64,000 nucleotides of DNA from contig NZ_JAPWGM010000001.1 in NCBI RefSeq assembly GCF_027213715.1, positions 1,054,001-1,118,000 of the forward strand, in the 5' to 3' direction. The DNA comes from Pedobacter punctiformis. GTDB lineage: Bacteria; Bacteroidota; Bacteroidia; Sphingobacteriales; Sphingobacteriaceae. This document shows, in pieces, positions 6,890 to 15,564 of this stretch. A program made the translations under genes and the position numbers. How positions within the stretch are numbered: position 1 is the stretch's first letter; every line of letters begins with the position of its first letter. The notes under the pieces are model-generated. The model was given only the letters and a program-made list of their open reading frames with translations, was not told where the DNA came from and did not search any database.

Positions 6890-9727
6890 ATGCCTAAAGA
6901 CACTTCCATTCGCTCAGTATTAATTATCGGATCAGGACCAATTATTATTGGACAAGCCTGCGAATTTGATTACTCGGGTTCTCAATCGGCCTTATCTTTG
7001 AAAGAAGAAGGAATTGCCGTTTCAATTATCAACTCTAATCCGGCTACCATTATGACGGATAAAGTTATTGGTGACCATGTTTATCTGCGTCCTTTAACGG
7101 TTGATTCTATTGAAGAAATTTTACAGGAGCACATCGCTTCTGCCGATTTACCTAAAATTGATGCCGTATTGCCTACAATGGGTGGTCAAACCGCATTAAA
7201 CTTGTGTAAAGAAGCGGAAGAGCGTGGTGTTTGGGAAAAATACGGTGTAAGGGTTATCGGTGTGGATGTTGCCGCAATCGAGAAAACTGAAAACCGTGAG
7301 GCTTTCCGCCAGTTAATGGTTGATATTGGTGTGGGAGTTGCGAACTCAAAAATTGCAAACTCATTTTTAGAAGGTAAAGAAGCTGCACAAGAAATTGGCT
7401 ATCCATTAGTTATTCGCCCTTCATATACCCTTGGAGGATCTGGTGGTGGTTTCGTACATAAAAAAGAAGAATTTGATGCTGCACTAAAACGTGGTTTAGA
7501 AGCTTCGCCAACCCACGAGGTTTTGGTAGAGCAAGCCGTTTTAGGATGGAAAGAATATGAGCTTGAACTTTTAAGGGATAGCAATGATAACGTAATTATC
7601 ATCTGTTCTATCGAAAATTTCGATCCAATGGGTATCCATACCGGAGATTCGATTACAGTTGCACCGGCAATGACTTTATCTGATCGTTGTTATCAGGAAA
7701 TGCGTAACCAGGCGATAAAAATGATGAGAGCCATCGGTAACTTTGCAGGTGGTTGTAATGTTCAGTTCTCGGTTAATCCTGCCGATGATGAAATTATCGC
7801 AATCGAAATTAACCCACGTGTATCACGTTCATCTGCACTGGCGAGTAAAGCAACCGGATATCCAATTGCTAAAATTGCAGCAAAACTGGCTATCGGTTAC
7901 AACCTTGATGAGATTGAAAATCAAATTACAAAAACAACTTCAGCATATTTTGAACCTACTTTAGATTACGTTATTGTTAAGGTTCCACGCTGGAATTTCG
8001 ATAAATTTAAAGGTGCAAATAAAGAACTTGGCTTACAGATGAAATCTGTTGGTGAAGTAATGGCCATCGGCCGTACTTTTATTGAAGCCCTTCAAAAAGC
8101 ATGTCAGAGTTTAGAAATCAACCGTGCCGGATTAGGTGCAGATGGCAAACAAAACCGCAACATTAACGAAATTATGGATGGTTTGGAGCATGCTTCATGG
8201 AACCGTTTATTCTTAATTAAAGATGCGATGACCATGGGTGTTCCTTTGGAATCTATCCGTAAAGTAACCAGAATTGATAAATGGTTCTTAAACCAAATTC
8301 AGGAATTGGTTGCTCTTGAAGTTGAATTAAAAAGATATTCGCTAAATAATATTCCTCAGGATTTCTTCTTTACCCTTAAACAAAAAGGTTTCTCTGATGA
8401 GCAAATCGCCTGGTTGTTGGGTAACGTAACTGAAGATGAGGTTTACGACAGAAGAAAAGCTTTAGGCATTAACCGCGTTTATAAAATGGTTGATACCTGT
8501 GCTGCGGAATTCCCGGCACAAACCCCTTACTACTACTCTACTTTTGAAGAAGAAAATGAATCCATTCCTTCTGACAGAAAGAAAGTAATTGTTTTAGGAT
8601 CGGGCCCTAATCGTATCGGACAGGGTATTGAGTTTGATTATTCGTGTGTACACGGTTTACTTGCAGCTAAAGAAAGTGGTTTTGAAGCCATTATGGTTAA
8701 CTGTAATCCTGAAACGGTTTCTACAGATTTTAACATGGCGGATAAGTTATACTTTGAACCGGTTTTCTGGGAACATGTTCGTGAAATTATCGAGCTTGAA
8801 AAACCCATAGGGGTTATTGTTCAGCTGGGTGGACAAACGGCCTTAAAAATGGCAGATAAACTAACGAAACTTGGTGTTAAAATTATTGGTACTTCTTTCG
8901 AGAATATGGATATCGCCGAAGATCGTGGTCGTTTTTCAGATTTGTTGAAAGAGCTGAATATTCCTTACCCTAAATATGGTGTGGCTGAAAATGCCGAAGA
9001 AGCTATTATTGTTGCAAACGAGGTAGGTTATCCGGTATTGGTTCGTCCGAGTTATGTTTTGGGTGGACAAGGCATGAGTATTGTAATTAACGATGAAGAT
9101 TTAGAAAAAGCGGTTGTAAAATTATTGGGCGATTTACCGGGCAACAGGGTGCTAATCGATCACTTTTTAGACCGGGCTGAAGAAGCAGAATCGGATTCGA
9201 TTTGTGATGGTGAAGATGTACACATTATAGGTATGATGGAGCACATTGAGCCTGCAGGTATCCACTCCGGAGATTCATTCGCAGTATTACCAACCTTTAG
9301 TTTAACAGAAAAGGTTACTAAATCAATGGAAGAATACTCTGTTAAATTAGCTAAAGCTTTAAATATCAGCGGATTGCTAAATATTCAGTTTGCGATTAAA
9401 GATGAGAAAGTTTATGTAATCGAGGCCAATCCAAGAGCATCACGTACAGTGCCTTTCATTGCGAAGGCTTATGATGTACCATATATCAATATCGCTGCAA
9501 AAATTATGTTGGGTGTAGCTAAATTGAAAGATTTTACCATCGAACGCAAGCTTAAAGGCTATGCAATTAAAGAACCGGTTTTCTCTTACGAGAAATTCCC
9601 GGAAGTAGCTAAAGAACTAGGTCCTGAAATGAAATCTACCGGTGAGGCCATCCGCTTTATTAAAGATTTGGAAGACCCTTATTTCCGCAAGCTTTACAAA
9701 GACAAATCAATGTATTTGAGTAAATAA
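6890..9727 (+). CDS. carB: Carbamoyl-phosphate synthase large subunit, without allosteric domain
   Basis: This 945-residue enzyme makes carbamoyl phosphate from bicarbonate, ammonia delivered by the CarA glutaminase, and two ATP, for pyrimidine and arginine synthesis. Two homologous ATP-grasp halves are visible. The first begins GSGPIIIGQACEFDYSG (residue 13), and the second begins GSGPNRIGQGIEFDYS near residue 570. The oligomerisation region lies between them. The chain stops soon after EMKSTGEAIRF, whereas the E. coli enzyme (1073 residues) continues with an MGS-like domain of about 140 residues that binds UMP and ornithine. Short CarB forms occur in other Bacteroidota. carA is not in the window. 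Transcription starts from a TATCTTTG promoter and ends at a strong terminator. Confidence 0.97.
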   Translation: MPKDTSIRSVLIIGSGPIIIGQACEFDYSGSQSALSLKEEGIAVSIINSNPATIMTDKVIGDHVYLRPLTVDSIEEILQEHIASADLPKIDAVLPTMGGQTALNLCKEAEERGVWEKYGVRVIGVDVAAIEKTENREAFRQLMVDIGVGVANSKIANSFLEGKEAAQEIGYPLVIRPSYTLGGSGGGFVHKKEEFDAALKRGLEASPTHEVLVEQAVLGWKEYELELLRDSNDNVIIICSIENFDPMGIHTGDSITVAPAMTLSDRCYQEMRNQAIKMMRAIGNFAGGCNVQFSVNPADDEIIAIEINPRVSRSSALASKATGYPIAKIAAKLAIGYNLDEIENQITKTTSAYFEPTLDYVIVKVPRWNFDKFKGANKELGLQMKSVGEVMAIGRTFIEALQKACQSLEINRAGLGADGKQNRNINEIMDGLEHASWNRLFLIKDAMTMGVPLESIRKVTRIDKWFLNQIQELVALEVELKRYSLNNIPQDFFFTLKQKGFSDEQIAWLLGNVTEDEVYDRRKALGINRVYKMVDTCAAEFPAQTPYYYSTFEEENESIPSDRKKVIVLGSGPNRIGQGIEFDYSCVHGLLAAKESGFEAIMVNCNPETVSTDFNMADKLYFEPVFWEHVREIIELEKPIGVIVQLGGQTALKMADKLTKLGVKIIGTSFENMDIAEDRGRFSDLLKELNIPYPKYGVAENAEEAIIVANEVGYPVLVRPSYVLGGQGMSIVINDEDLEKAVVKLLGDLPGNRVLIDHFLDRAEEAESDSICDGEDVHIIGMMEHIEPAGIHSGDSFAVLPTFSLTEKVTKSMEEYSVKLAKALNISGLLNIQFAIKDEKVYVIEANPRASRTVPFIAKAYDVPYINIAAKIMLGVAKLKDFTIERKLKGYAIKEPVFSYEKFPEVAKELGPEMKSTGEAIRFIKDLEDPYFRKLYKDKSMYLSK

Positions 9728-9731
9728 TTTT

Positions 9732-9760
9732 AATGGGCAGTATAATCACTGCCCATTTTT
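9732..9760 (+). terminator. Terminator of carB
   Basis: AATGGGCAGT and ACTGCCCATT form a perfect 10-base stem around ATAATC, followed by TTTTT. It begins 5 bases after the carB stop codon. Confidence 0.92.
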
Positions 9761-9869
9761 GTTAAAGTCATTCTGAAACTAAAAAGCATTCTAGCCTTTC
9801 ATTATCAGTAAGTTACATAGAATAGTGTAAAAATTGTTTGATTTTAATGTAAGGAAGCCTGTTTTTCTA

Positions 9870-10086
9870 GTTTTTATGGCTGCATTAAAAATCATTGCAC
9901 AATCCATAATTCTTTCCCATAACTATCCATCAACTAACCTATTCTAAGCGAGGCAGATCAACAAATTAACAGTAGTATCGTCAAAAGTGGCAAGTTGATT
10001 AACATCGAAATTACGGATCACCTGATTATCACTTCGTATTCATTTTATTCTTTTGCAGACAATAATCTTTTATACCACATATATTG
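9870..10086 (+). pseudogene. radC: Decayed 3' end of a radC gene
   Basis: Two frames together give the C-terminal part of RadC (JAMM/MPN fold, DUF2466). One frame (from about 9873) reads AALKIIAQSIILSHNYPSTN, corresponding to the family's SIILAHNHPSGN. After a frameshift near 9941-9950 a second frame reads LSEADQQINSSIVKSGK, then LINIEITDHLIITS and YSFYSFADNN, ending at TGA 10084-10086. This matches the PSEAD...GKLLDI.VLDHLII....Y.SFADE end of RadC. The second metal-binding His of the HNHP motif is Tyr, and the N-terminal part is missing. RadC genes of this type are common on integrative elements, so this looks like a scar of mobile DNA. Confidence 0.85.
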
Positions 10087-10118
10087 ACCAAGCTAAAGTA
10101 ATCCTTTCAATTAGCTTT

Positions 10119-11969
10119 CTAATAAATTAATTCCATAAGTTCTTTCTTAATTTCTTTGCTCGCAGGAGAGTCAATTTTCTCTTTTCTATTAATTAGCTTT
10201 TTAGCAAGATTGTTAGCTTCTTTTTTACGGCCTTGTTCATAATATAACTTGGTTAAGAGATACTGCGGATAAAGTAAGTTTGGAACCATATTATGGGCCG
10301 CAAAATAAGATTCTTCTGAGGAGTTATATGCCTTAATTCTTTGATAGCATTCTCCAAGAGTGAGTTGGACTAAGACAGAGTTTTCTTTAGCCATCGCCCT
10401 CTTCAAGATCTTTATAGCCTCTACAACTTTTCCTTGCATGTATAGTGTCTTTCCATATTGGAGTAAGTATACCGCGTTTTGATTTTGCAAATAGTACTCC
10501 TCATGGTAATACAAAGCTGCAAGTTGATAATTCTGAGTTTGATAAACTCTATTGGCCTTAGTTAGATTGATAAATGATTTTCTCAATTTCACCACATAAA
10601 GTAAGTTAAGTGCTACAGCTAGTACTACCACACTCAAGATTCCTGCTTTTAGCCAGTTAAAATTATTGTACTCAGGTAATTTTAGTCCTGAATGGGAATT
10701 GCTGGCAATAAATGCTATGCAAATGATCATAATCAATTTGATTGGTAGTATAGAAAATGGATATGAAAATAGAGAAAAGGTAAGTATCGCGATCAAACTT
10801 GCCTTACAAGCTATGACTATCGGGGTATTGCATACCGAAAATGTTTGTATTAGCAGCAGCGTAAGAATGATTATACCAACAATACCGTTTTCGGACCAAA
10901 ACTCTAAAAGTTCGTTAAAAGCATAGGTTACCGTCGATGCGTTAATAGTAAACACACTTTCCGGATTTTCACGAAAAAATTCACCCTGAGCATTCATATA
11001 TCTTGATGAGAAACTTCCATGTCCTCCACCAAATACGAAATTTTCACCTATTAATGTGATTGTGTTTTTCCAAATAAATATACGCCCGTCGGCTGAATCT
11101 GCTTTTATTACATACAGCAAATAAAGACCTCCAATTGTAAAAAAAAACATAGCAACCTTTAGCAAAGTACTTTGTTGAGCCAACCAACCAGTTATTTTTA
11201 AATTGGTTATGGTTATTGAAAGGAATATTATTGCAACACCTGCCCCCATGAATCCCGCCCTTGATTTGGTAATCGGCAATGCCAAAACAATTACCAAAAG
11301 GCAAATTGGTAAAATATATCGACGGATTGTTTTGAGAAATAATCGTTTATTATCCTTGTCTTGTCCTTCTGAAAAAGCTTTTCGACTGAATAGTACATAT
11401 TCTAATGCGAAAGGAAATACTGCAGTAAGATACCCTGCTAATGGACCCGGATTGAAGAAACTACCTGTGACTTTAAATATTGAATGGTTTGAGGACGCCA
11501 AGCCATAGAGCTGACAATTTGCGTAAACGGCTTGGACAGCTCCACCTACAATTAATATTAGAATGAAGTGGCGTTGATCTTCTTTAGGGATTCTTCTAAG
11601 GAAAATATATAATAAGGTCAGAAGTAAAAGCTCGTAGCACTCCTGCCAATTGCTTCCTTTACGAACAAAATAGTTGATCGAAATATAAAGGATTAATAAG
11701 GCCGCAAACAGATCAAGCATTTTAAAATGCCTTGTTTTTTTACCATCTGGAGATGTTTTAAAAAATAGCAATAATGGGATGATAGAGACAATTCCAGAGA
11801 ATAGAATGAATTTTGAGGATTGAGTTCCATTATACATTTCGCTGGAGTTAACAGATGGCAAGATCCCATAAAGCATTATAACTACTGCAAAACTTATAGT
11901 AGAAATAAAACATTTCATGAATGATCTATTTTTATCTATTGTAAAAATGCTTGATAATAACCTACTCAA
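10119..11969 (-). CDS. O-antigen ligase/polymerase-family membrane protein with C-terminal TPR
   Basis: The protein has about ten hydrophobic transmembrane segments (residues about 20-440). It includes a Wzy_C/WaaL-like periplasmic loop with GGGHGSFSSRYMNAQGEFF (about 315-333), the usual signature near ENFVFGGGHG. The C-terminal 150 residues are TPR-like helices (YYLQNQNAVYLLQYGKTLYM, IKILKRAMAKE). Proteins of this family join or polymerise glycans at the outer face of the inner membrane. The longest frame starts with TTG at 11969, one base after the preceding stop. An ATG at 11918 (residue 18, MKCFISTISF) just before the first membrane helix is an equally good start. It is the last gene of a five-gene operon, and no other polysaccharide genes are seen nearby. 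Confidence 0.8.
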   Translation of the reverse strand: MSRLLSSIFTIDKNRSFMKCFISTISFAVVIMLYGILPSVNSSEMYNGTQSSKFILFSGIVSIIPLLLFFKTSPDGKKTRHFKMLDLFAALLILYISINYFVRKGSNWQECYELLLLTLLYIFLRRIPKEDQRHFILILIVGGAVQAVYANCQLYGLASSNHSIFKVTGSFFNPGPLAGYLTAVFPFALEYVLFSRKAFSEGQDKDNKRLFLKTIRRYILPICLLVIVLALPITKSRAGFMGAGVAIIFLSITITNLKITGWLAQQSTLLKVAMFFFTIGGLYLLYVIKADSADGRIFIWKNTITLIGENFVFGGGHGSFSSRYMNAQGEFFRENPESVFTINASTVTYAFNELLEFWSENGIVGIIILTLLLIQTFSVCNTPIVIACKASLIAILTFSLFSYPFSILPIKLIMIICIAFIASNSHSGLKLPEYNNFNWLKAGILSVVVLAVALNLLYVVKLRKSFINLTKANRVYQTQNYQLAALYYHEEYYLQNQNAVYLLQYGKTLYMQGKVVEAIKILKRAMAKENSVLVQLTLGECYQRIKAYNSSEESYFAAHNMVPNLLYPQYLLTKLYYEQGRKKEANNLAKKLINRKEKIDSPASKEIKKELMELIY

Positions 11970-11970
11970 A

Positions 11971-12201
11971 TCAATTCTTTTTTAGAGTTGGACGGATCTT
12001 TATGAGATAATACAACACCCCATAAATTGGCCACCAGGTTACCATAGTAGTTAAGCTTGCTTTTTTTTCCCTACTCAAAGTTTTATTCTTTGATATATCA
12101 AAAACTGCCCATAAACTAATGCATACAAATATCAAGATAATACCAGATATTATCATCATTACCAGCATATCTGATTGATATTTTTTCATCATTATTATCA
12201 T
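11971..12201 (-). CDS. Small membrane protein of PLDc_N type
   Basis: The 76-residue protein has two membrane helices (about residues 13-33 and 50-64). The motif WAVFDISKN followed by TWWPIYGVLYYLIKIRP resembles the phospholipase D N-terminal (PLDc_N) two-helix module found as free-standing small proteins. No catalytic HKD domain is present. The start could be any of the ATG codons at 12201, 12192 or 12189. It lies 24 bases after mtgA and abuts the O-antigen ligase-like gene, so it is presumably a small accessory membrane protein of that operon. Confidence 0.65.
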   Translation of the reverse strand: MIIMMKKYQSDMLVMMIISGIILIFVCISLWAVFDISKNKTLSREKKASLTTMVTWWPIYGVLYYLIKIRPTLKKN

Positions 12202-12225
12202 AAATAGAATTTACATTTTTCAAAA

Positions 12226-12909
12226 TTAAAGTCCCTCCAACAGCGCGGAAAATCTATGAGTACGCCCTTGTATATTTTTGCTCTTCCTAGTCACATATTC
12301 GTTTGGGTGTATGGGTGACCATTCCTTCGGATTGGGCAAAATGACTGCGATTAAGGCTGCTTGATTTTCATTAAGTTGGATTGGATTAATATTAAAAAAT
12401 AACTTAGATGCCGCATCGATTCCATAAATGTGATCACCATATTCCACTACGTTTAAATACACTTCAAGTATTCTTTTTTTATCCCAGCACAATTCAATAA
12501 GAAATGTAAAATATGCTTCAAATACTTTCCTGATCCACGTCCTACCATTCCATAGAAAAACATTTTTTGCAGTCTGTTGTGTTATCGTGCTCGCCCCGAT
12601 CTGTGTTTTGCTGTCACTAAGGTTGATTTTATAGGCTAATTTAATTGCGTTAAAATCAAAGCCATGGTGATATAAAAATGATTTGTCTTCAGCTACAACA
12701 ACTGCTCTTTTTAGATTTATAGATATATCATTATAGTCAACCCATCTAAATTTAGACTGTACATTTTCAGCCGCAACCCTAGAATGCGGCATGGGTGGAT
12801 TAACATAACGATAGATGAAGACCCAAAAGAATGTTGTGAGTATGAAAACATTAGTACAGAATAAAGCTTTTTTAAGACAATTAACTACAGTGAATGAAGG
12901 AATACGCAT
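12226..12909 (-). CDS. mtgA: Monofunctional peptidoglycan transglycosylase (GT51)
   Basis: The 227-residue protein has one N-terminal membrane anchor (about 15-33) and a GT51 domain. The catalytic motif is VVVAEDKSFLYHHGFD (about 67-82). It is followed by QIGASTITQQTAKNVFLW and by RILEVYLNVVEYGDHIYG, all canonical for lipid II polymerisation into glycan strands at the outer face of the inner membrane. No transpeptidase domain follows, and the length fits MtgA. It lies inside an operon with a lipoprotein, a secreted Cys-containing protein and an O-antigen-ligase-like protein. That is an unusual context for a housekeeping wall enzyme and suggests a specialised cell-envelope role. Confidence 0.93.
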   Translation of the reverse strand: MRIPSFTVVNCLKKALFCTNVFILTTFFWVFIYRYVNPPMPHSRVAAENVQSKFRWVDYNDISINLKRAVVVAEDKSFLYHHGFDFNAIKLAYKINLSDSKTQIGASTITQQTAKNVFLWNGRTWIRKVFEAYFTFLIELCWDKKRILEVYLNVVEYGDHIYGIDAASKLFFNINPIQLNENQAALIAVILPNPKEWSPIHPNEYVTRKSKNIQGRTHRFSALLEGL

Positions 12910-12974
12910 AAGGTGGGAATTCTAAAACAAATTGTACGTTTTCTTTATTTCACTACTACTGCTCTCAAATCCAA

Positions 12975-13511
12975 CTAGTTATTACTTTCCTTTAATTTTA
13001 ACAGTTCCATCTTTCTGTTTAATCTGTTGTGTAATTTAATTTTCATCTCTTTAGACATTCCACCTTTAGCTTCACTCATGATATGCTGCCTTGTGGATTT
13101 ATCCATAGTTCGAAGTTCCGGAAATTTTTTACCGAGGCGACTTTGGCTTATCAATAAAATAGTTTGATTTTTGATTAATTCGCCTGGGTTACCAATACCG
13201 ATGCTTTTGAAATATTCATACCTATCTTTATAAGTGACCCGCTGGCCAATAGATTGCCTCTCACCAATTGTCTTTTCTTTAGCCGCATAGGCCAACATAA
13301 TGGCATCTAAACTCTTATTGAAGGCTATAAAGTCACTGTCTTTTTTTAATCTTATGACTAGTTCCTCAGAGAAAATTTTCTGATCCTTAGCACTAAGGGT
13401 ATTATAATTTTTTAATTTAAGGGAATCATAGGATACTGATTCATTTGATTTTTGACAGCTAACGCAAAAACCGACTATTATAAGTATATATATAAACAGA
13501 TAATTTTTCAT
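12975..13511 (-). CDS. Hypothetical lipoprotein
   Basis: The 178-residue protein has a lipoprotein signal ending in FCVSC, with Cys19 as the probable lipidation site, followed by a highly charged helical domain. EELVIRLKKDSDFIAFNKSL and KGGMSKEMKIKLHNRL are typical stretches. No conserved catalytic motif is recognised. It is 12 bases downstream of the Cys-containing secreted protein gene and so is co-transcribed with it. A role as its anchored partner is possible but is inference only. Confidence 0.7.
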   Translation of the reverse strand: MKNYLFIYILIIVGFCVSCQKSNESVSYDSLKLKNYNTLSAKDQKIFSEELVIRLKKDSDFIAFNKSLDAIMLAYAAKEKTIGERQSIGQRVTYKDRYEYFKSIGIGNPGELIKNQTILLISQSRLGKKFPELRTMDKSTRQHIMSEAKGGMSKEMKIKLHNRLNRKMELLKLKESNN

Positions 13512-13523
13512 AAAAAACAGTTT

Positions 13524-13976
13524 TTAATTACATCCAAATAAAACACAATCAGTATAATTGTCATATACCTGATCCAACTCTAAGTTCATTTGCGTCTCCA
13601 TAAAGTCTAAACATCCATACGCGTCCCATATTGTAGGAAATGTCTCAGCAATGGTATCAACCGCATTCATAAAATCTAATGCAGGGTTTCCTGAATCAGG
13701 CAATATATATCCTGCTAACGCATCATAAAAACTACCGTCTACACAGCCCCACATATTATCTCTAGCTCTATCCCATGTTCTATTTTGATCATAATCCATG
13801 TCGCTGAAGCATTCTTGCTCGCAATTTGTGTCAGATAAAGCAGACCGAACAGCAGCTAAGCTTAAAGCATTGCCCTTTTTAATTGTTGTTGCTGAAATGT
13901 TTAGATACATTACAAACCCTAGCCCCAGTATAGGCAATACTTTTAAAAGCCTGATGACTTTCTGTTTTTTTTTCAT
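13524..13976 (-). CDS. Secreted small Cys-containing protein, first gene of envelope operon
   Basis: The 150-residue protein has a positively charged start (MKKKQKVIRLLK) and one hydrophobic helix (residues 13-27). The sequence ALSLAAVRSALSDTNCEQEC loosely resembles the N-V-E-A-L-A leader region of Bacteroidota secreted peptides. The mature part is acidic and contains six cysteines (CEQEC, WGC, GC, DC, GC), an even number suited to disulphides. No known domain is recognised. As first gene of an operon with a lipoprotein, MtgA and an O-antigen-ligase/TPR protein, it could be an exported or surface peptide. The function is unknown. Confidence 0.65.
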   Translation of the reverse strand: MKKKQKVIRLLKVLPILGLGFVMYLNISATTIKKGNALSLAAVRSALSDTNCEQECFSDMDYDQNRTWDRARDNMWGCVDGSFYDALAGYILPDSGNPALDFMNAVDTIAETFPTIWDAYGCLDFMETQMNLELDQVYDNYTDCVLFGCN

Positions 13977-14106
13977 AAGAAATGTTATTTAGATAAATTA
14001 TTTGGGTACTCTAGGGAGATGATTTAAATATATTAATAAAAATATACTTATTACATGAAATTCATTTGTAATTTTTTAATTACAAGACAACCTGTTTCGC
14101 TTACGT

Positions 14107-14301
14107 CTATAGTGCTTGACATATAGACGAGTGATGTGATTTAAATTTGTATTCAATCCTATCAGTATATATATCATCAAAAATGATCCCTTTGTTTCGA
14201 TGCAAAGTGGGCCGCCAAGTAAATAAACGACGTTCCTTCCCGGTGAACTCCAACGATCCAGCATACCATTTTTTAATCCTGATTTCTTTATTGAAACTTT
14301 T
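14107..14301 (-). pseudogene. Possible decayed reading frame, unrecognised
   Basis: An open minus-strand frame without a usable start codon reads protein-like sequence (KKWYAGSLEFTGKERR, then GIIFDDIYTDRIEYKFKS) and ends at TAG 14107-14109. It may be the remnant of a gene lost when the neighbouring operon arrived. I could not assign a family and it may be chance. The rest of 13977-14583 holds no other gene that I can support. Confidence 0.25.
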
Positions 14302-14434
14302 TTAATTGATTACAAATTTAGGTCTGCCTAAAAATTATAAATAAATATGAGAAGTAAAACCCTTGTCAGCAACTATTTTATTTTCGTCTAAAAGAAGCCA
14401 AATGACTTTATAAGACAAAACCGTAAAAAAGAAG

Positions 14435-14484
14435 TTTCCTACATTTTTCAGACACTTAAATTTTAGTCTGAAAAACATAGGAAA
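14435..14484. repeat. Long imperfect inverted repeat
   Basis: Arms of 19 bases (14435-14453 and 14466-14484) pair with two mismatches around a 12-base loop. The core arms are TTTTTCAGAC and GTCTGAAAAA, and the outer arms TTTCCTA and TAGGAAA. It lies in the gene-poor stretch between the envelope operon and the GIN-domain gene. It could be a terminator or the scar of a miniature element. Confidence 0.55.
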
Positions 14485-14583
14485 AATTAGTTAAATATTT
14501 ATATGAAGCTAAAAGATAAGTTAAACCTAATATAAACGGTACATGCAAACATTTGACAATAGAATATAATTTATGATGGATTA

Positions 14584-15219
14584 CTAGAAAAGTTTTTCTA
14601 ATAAGTCTGGTTGCAAATCAGCATAACGGTTATCGCTTGCTAAAACTGGTTTGGTTACTACACTAATGTTTATATTCTGAGCATAAAAATCATCCATTTT
14701 CATTTTAGCTTCGCTACCCATTGCAGCCTCGTGGTTTTCAGTAAAGCCCTCTAACTTTAAGCTTGCCGCATCTTGTACAGTTGTAGTCAGGTTTATGGTA
14801 TTTGCATTAATATCTGCGGTCGCTTGATCTTTTAGTGCAATTTTAAGGTTTAACAAATTAAATGATCCTGAGGTAATTACTTTCGAAGTATTCGAAGCTT
14901 CGATAGAGGAAAGGTTATTTACATGAGCAATAATGGTTAAAGCATCTTTAGTAAATGAACTGATGCGAAGCTCAGTGCCTTGTTGCTGTACTAAGGCATT
15001 GTTAGAATAATACTGGCCGTAAATTTCTACACCTTCTTTGTTGTCCTGAACCAGGATTAATTTTACATTACCGCTTACTGCAATTTTAGTAATGTTTTTT
15101 ACCTGAGTTAAAGCAGTGTAACCTGCATTAATTTCTGAAGCATTGGCTGCTATTGTGGCGCTGCTTAATACAACTGTTGTTAAAGCTGCTGCGAATAAAG
15201 TTTTGATAAAATTTTTCAT
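14584..15219 (-). CDS. Secreted GIN-domain (DUF2807) protein
   Basis: The 211-residue protein has a signal peptide (1 to about 27, cleaving near ATIAANA) followed by a repetitive beta-rich region of the putative autotransporter adhesin head GIN/DUF2807 type. The order is ITKIAVSGNVKLILVQDNKE, then repeated strands LSSIEASNTSKVITSG and TTTVQDAASLKLEGF. Such proteins are usual in Bacteroidota and are thought to be periplasmic or surface proteins with a right-handed beta-helix-like fold. Their exact role is unknown. It is a single-gene unit. The following 345-base spacer separates it from the divergent receptor gene. Confidence 0.8.
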   Translation of the reverse strand: MKNFIKTLFAAALTTVVLSSATIAANASEINAGYTALTQVKNITKIAVSGNVKLILVQDNKEGVEIYGQYYSNNALVQQQGTELRISSFTKDALTIIAHVNNLSSIEASNTSKVITSGSFNLLNLKIALKDQATADINANTINLTTTVQDAASLKLEGFTENHEAAMGSEAKMKMDDFYAQNINISVVTKPVLASDNRYADLQPDLLEKLF

Positions 15220-15564
15220 GATCTTAATATTTTGTGTTTATATATCTTTTTTTAAATCCCTAATAATTAGGTGGTTTTGTATATAAGACGACAATATTTT
15301 GAAAACGTTTCAGCAGGTTTGGGCATATTATACCAGAGCCATGTAATTATAGACGAACGCCAATTTTACCTATACGAAAAACTGTATAAATTTTGTAATT
15401 CAACTTATTTCATCATTTTGTTACAATAAATGGCGTAACAAAACACTTGGTGAGTGCTCTTTTAGGCGTATGATGGCCATAAGTTATTTTTTGTTAAAAA
15501 AAGTTAAAGCTCTTTTTAAACTAAAAATATAGTTTATATTCGCCTGCCTAATCAAAATTAACAA
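15220..15564. other. Divergent promoter region of GIN protein and receptor genes
   Basis: No gene is seen in this AT-rich spacer. TATATTCG at 15535-15542, one base off TAnnTTTG, lies 22 bases before the receptor start and is its likely -7 box. GTTAC/GTAAC arms near 15420-15440 are too short to call. No clear box was found for the minus-strand GIN gene. Confidence 0.45.

Noticed and set aside
14076..14264. 62-codon minus frame starting MLDRWSSPGR
   Set aside because: It overlaps the other frame at 14107-14301, which looks more protein-like, and neither has a recognisable family. I list only the latter, at low confidence.
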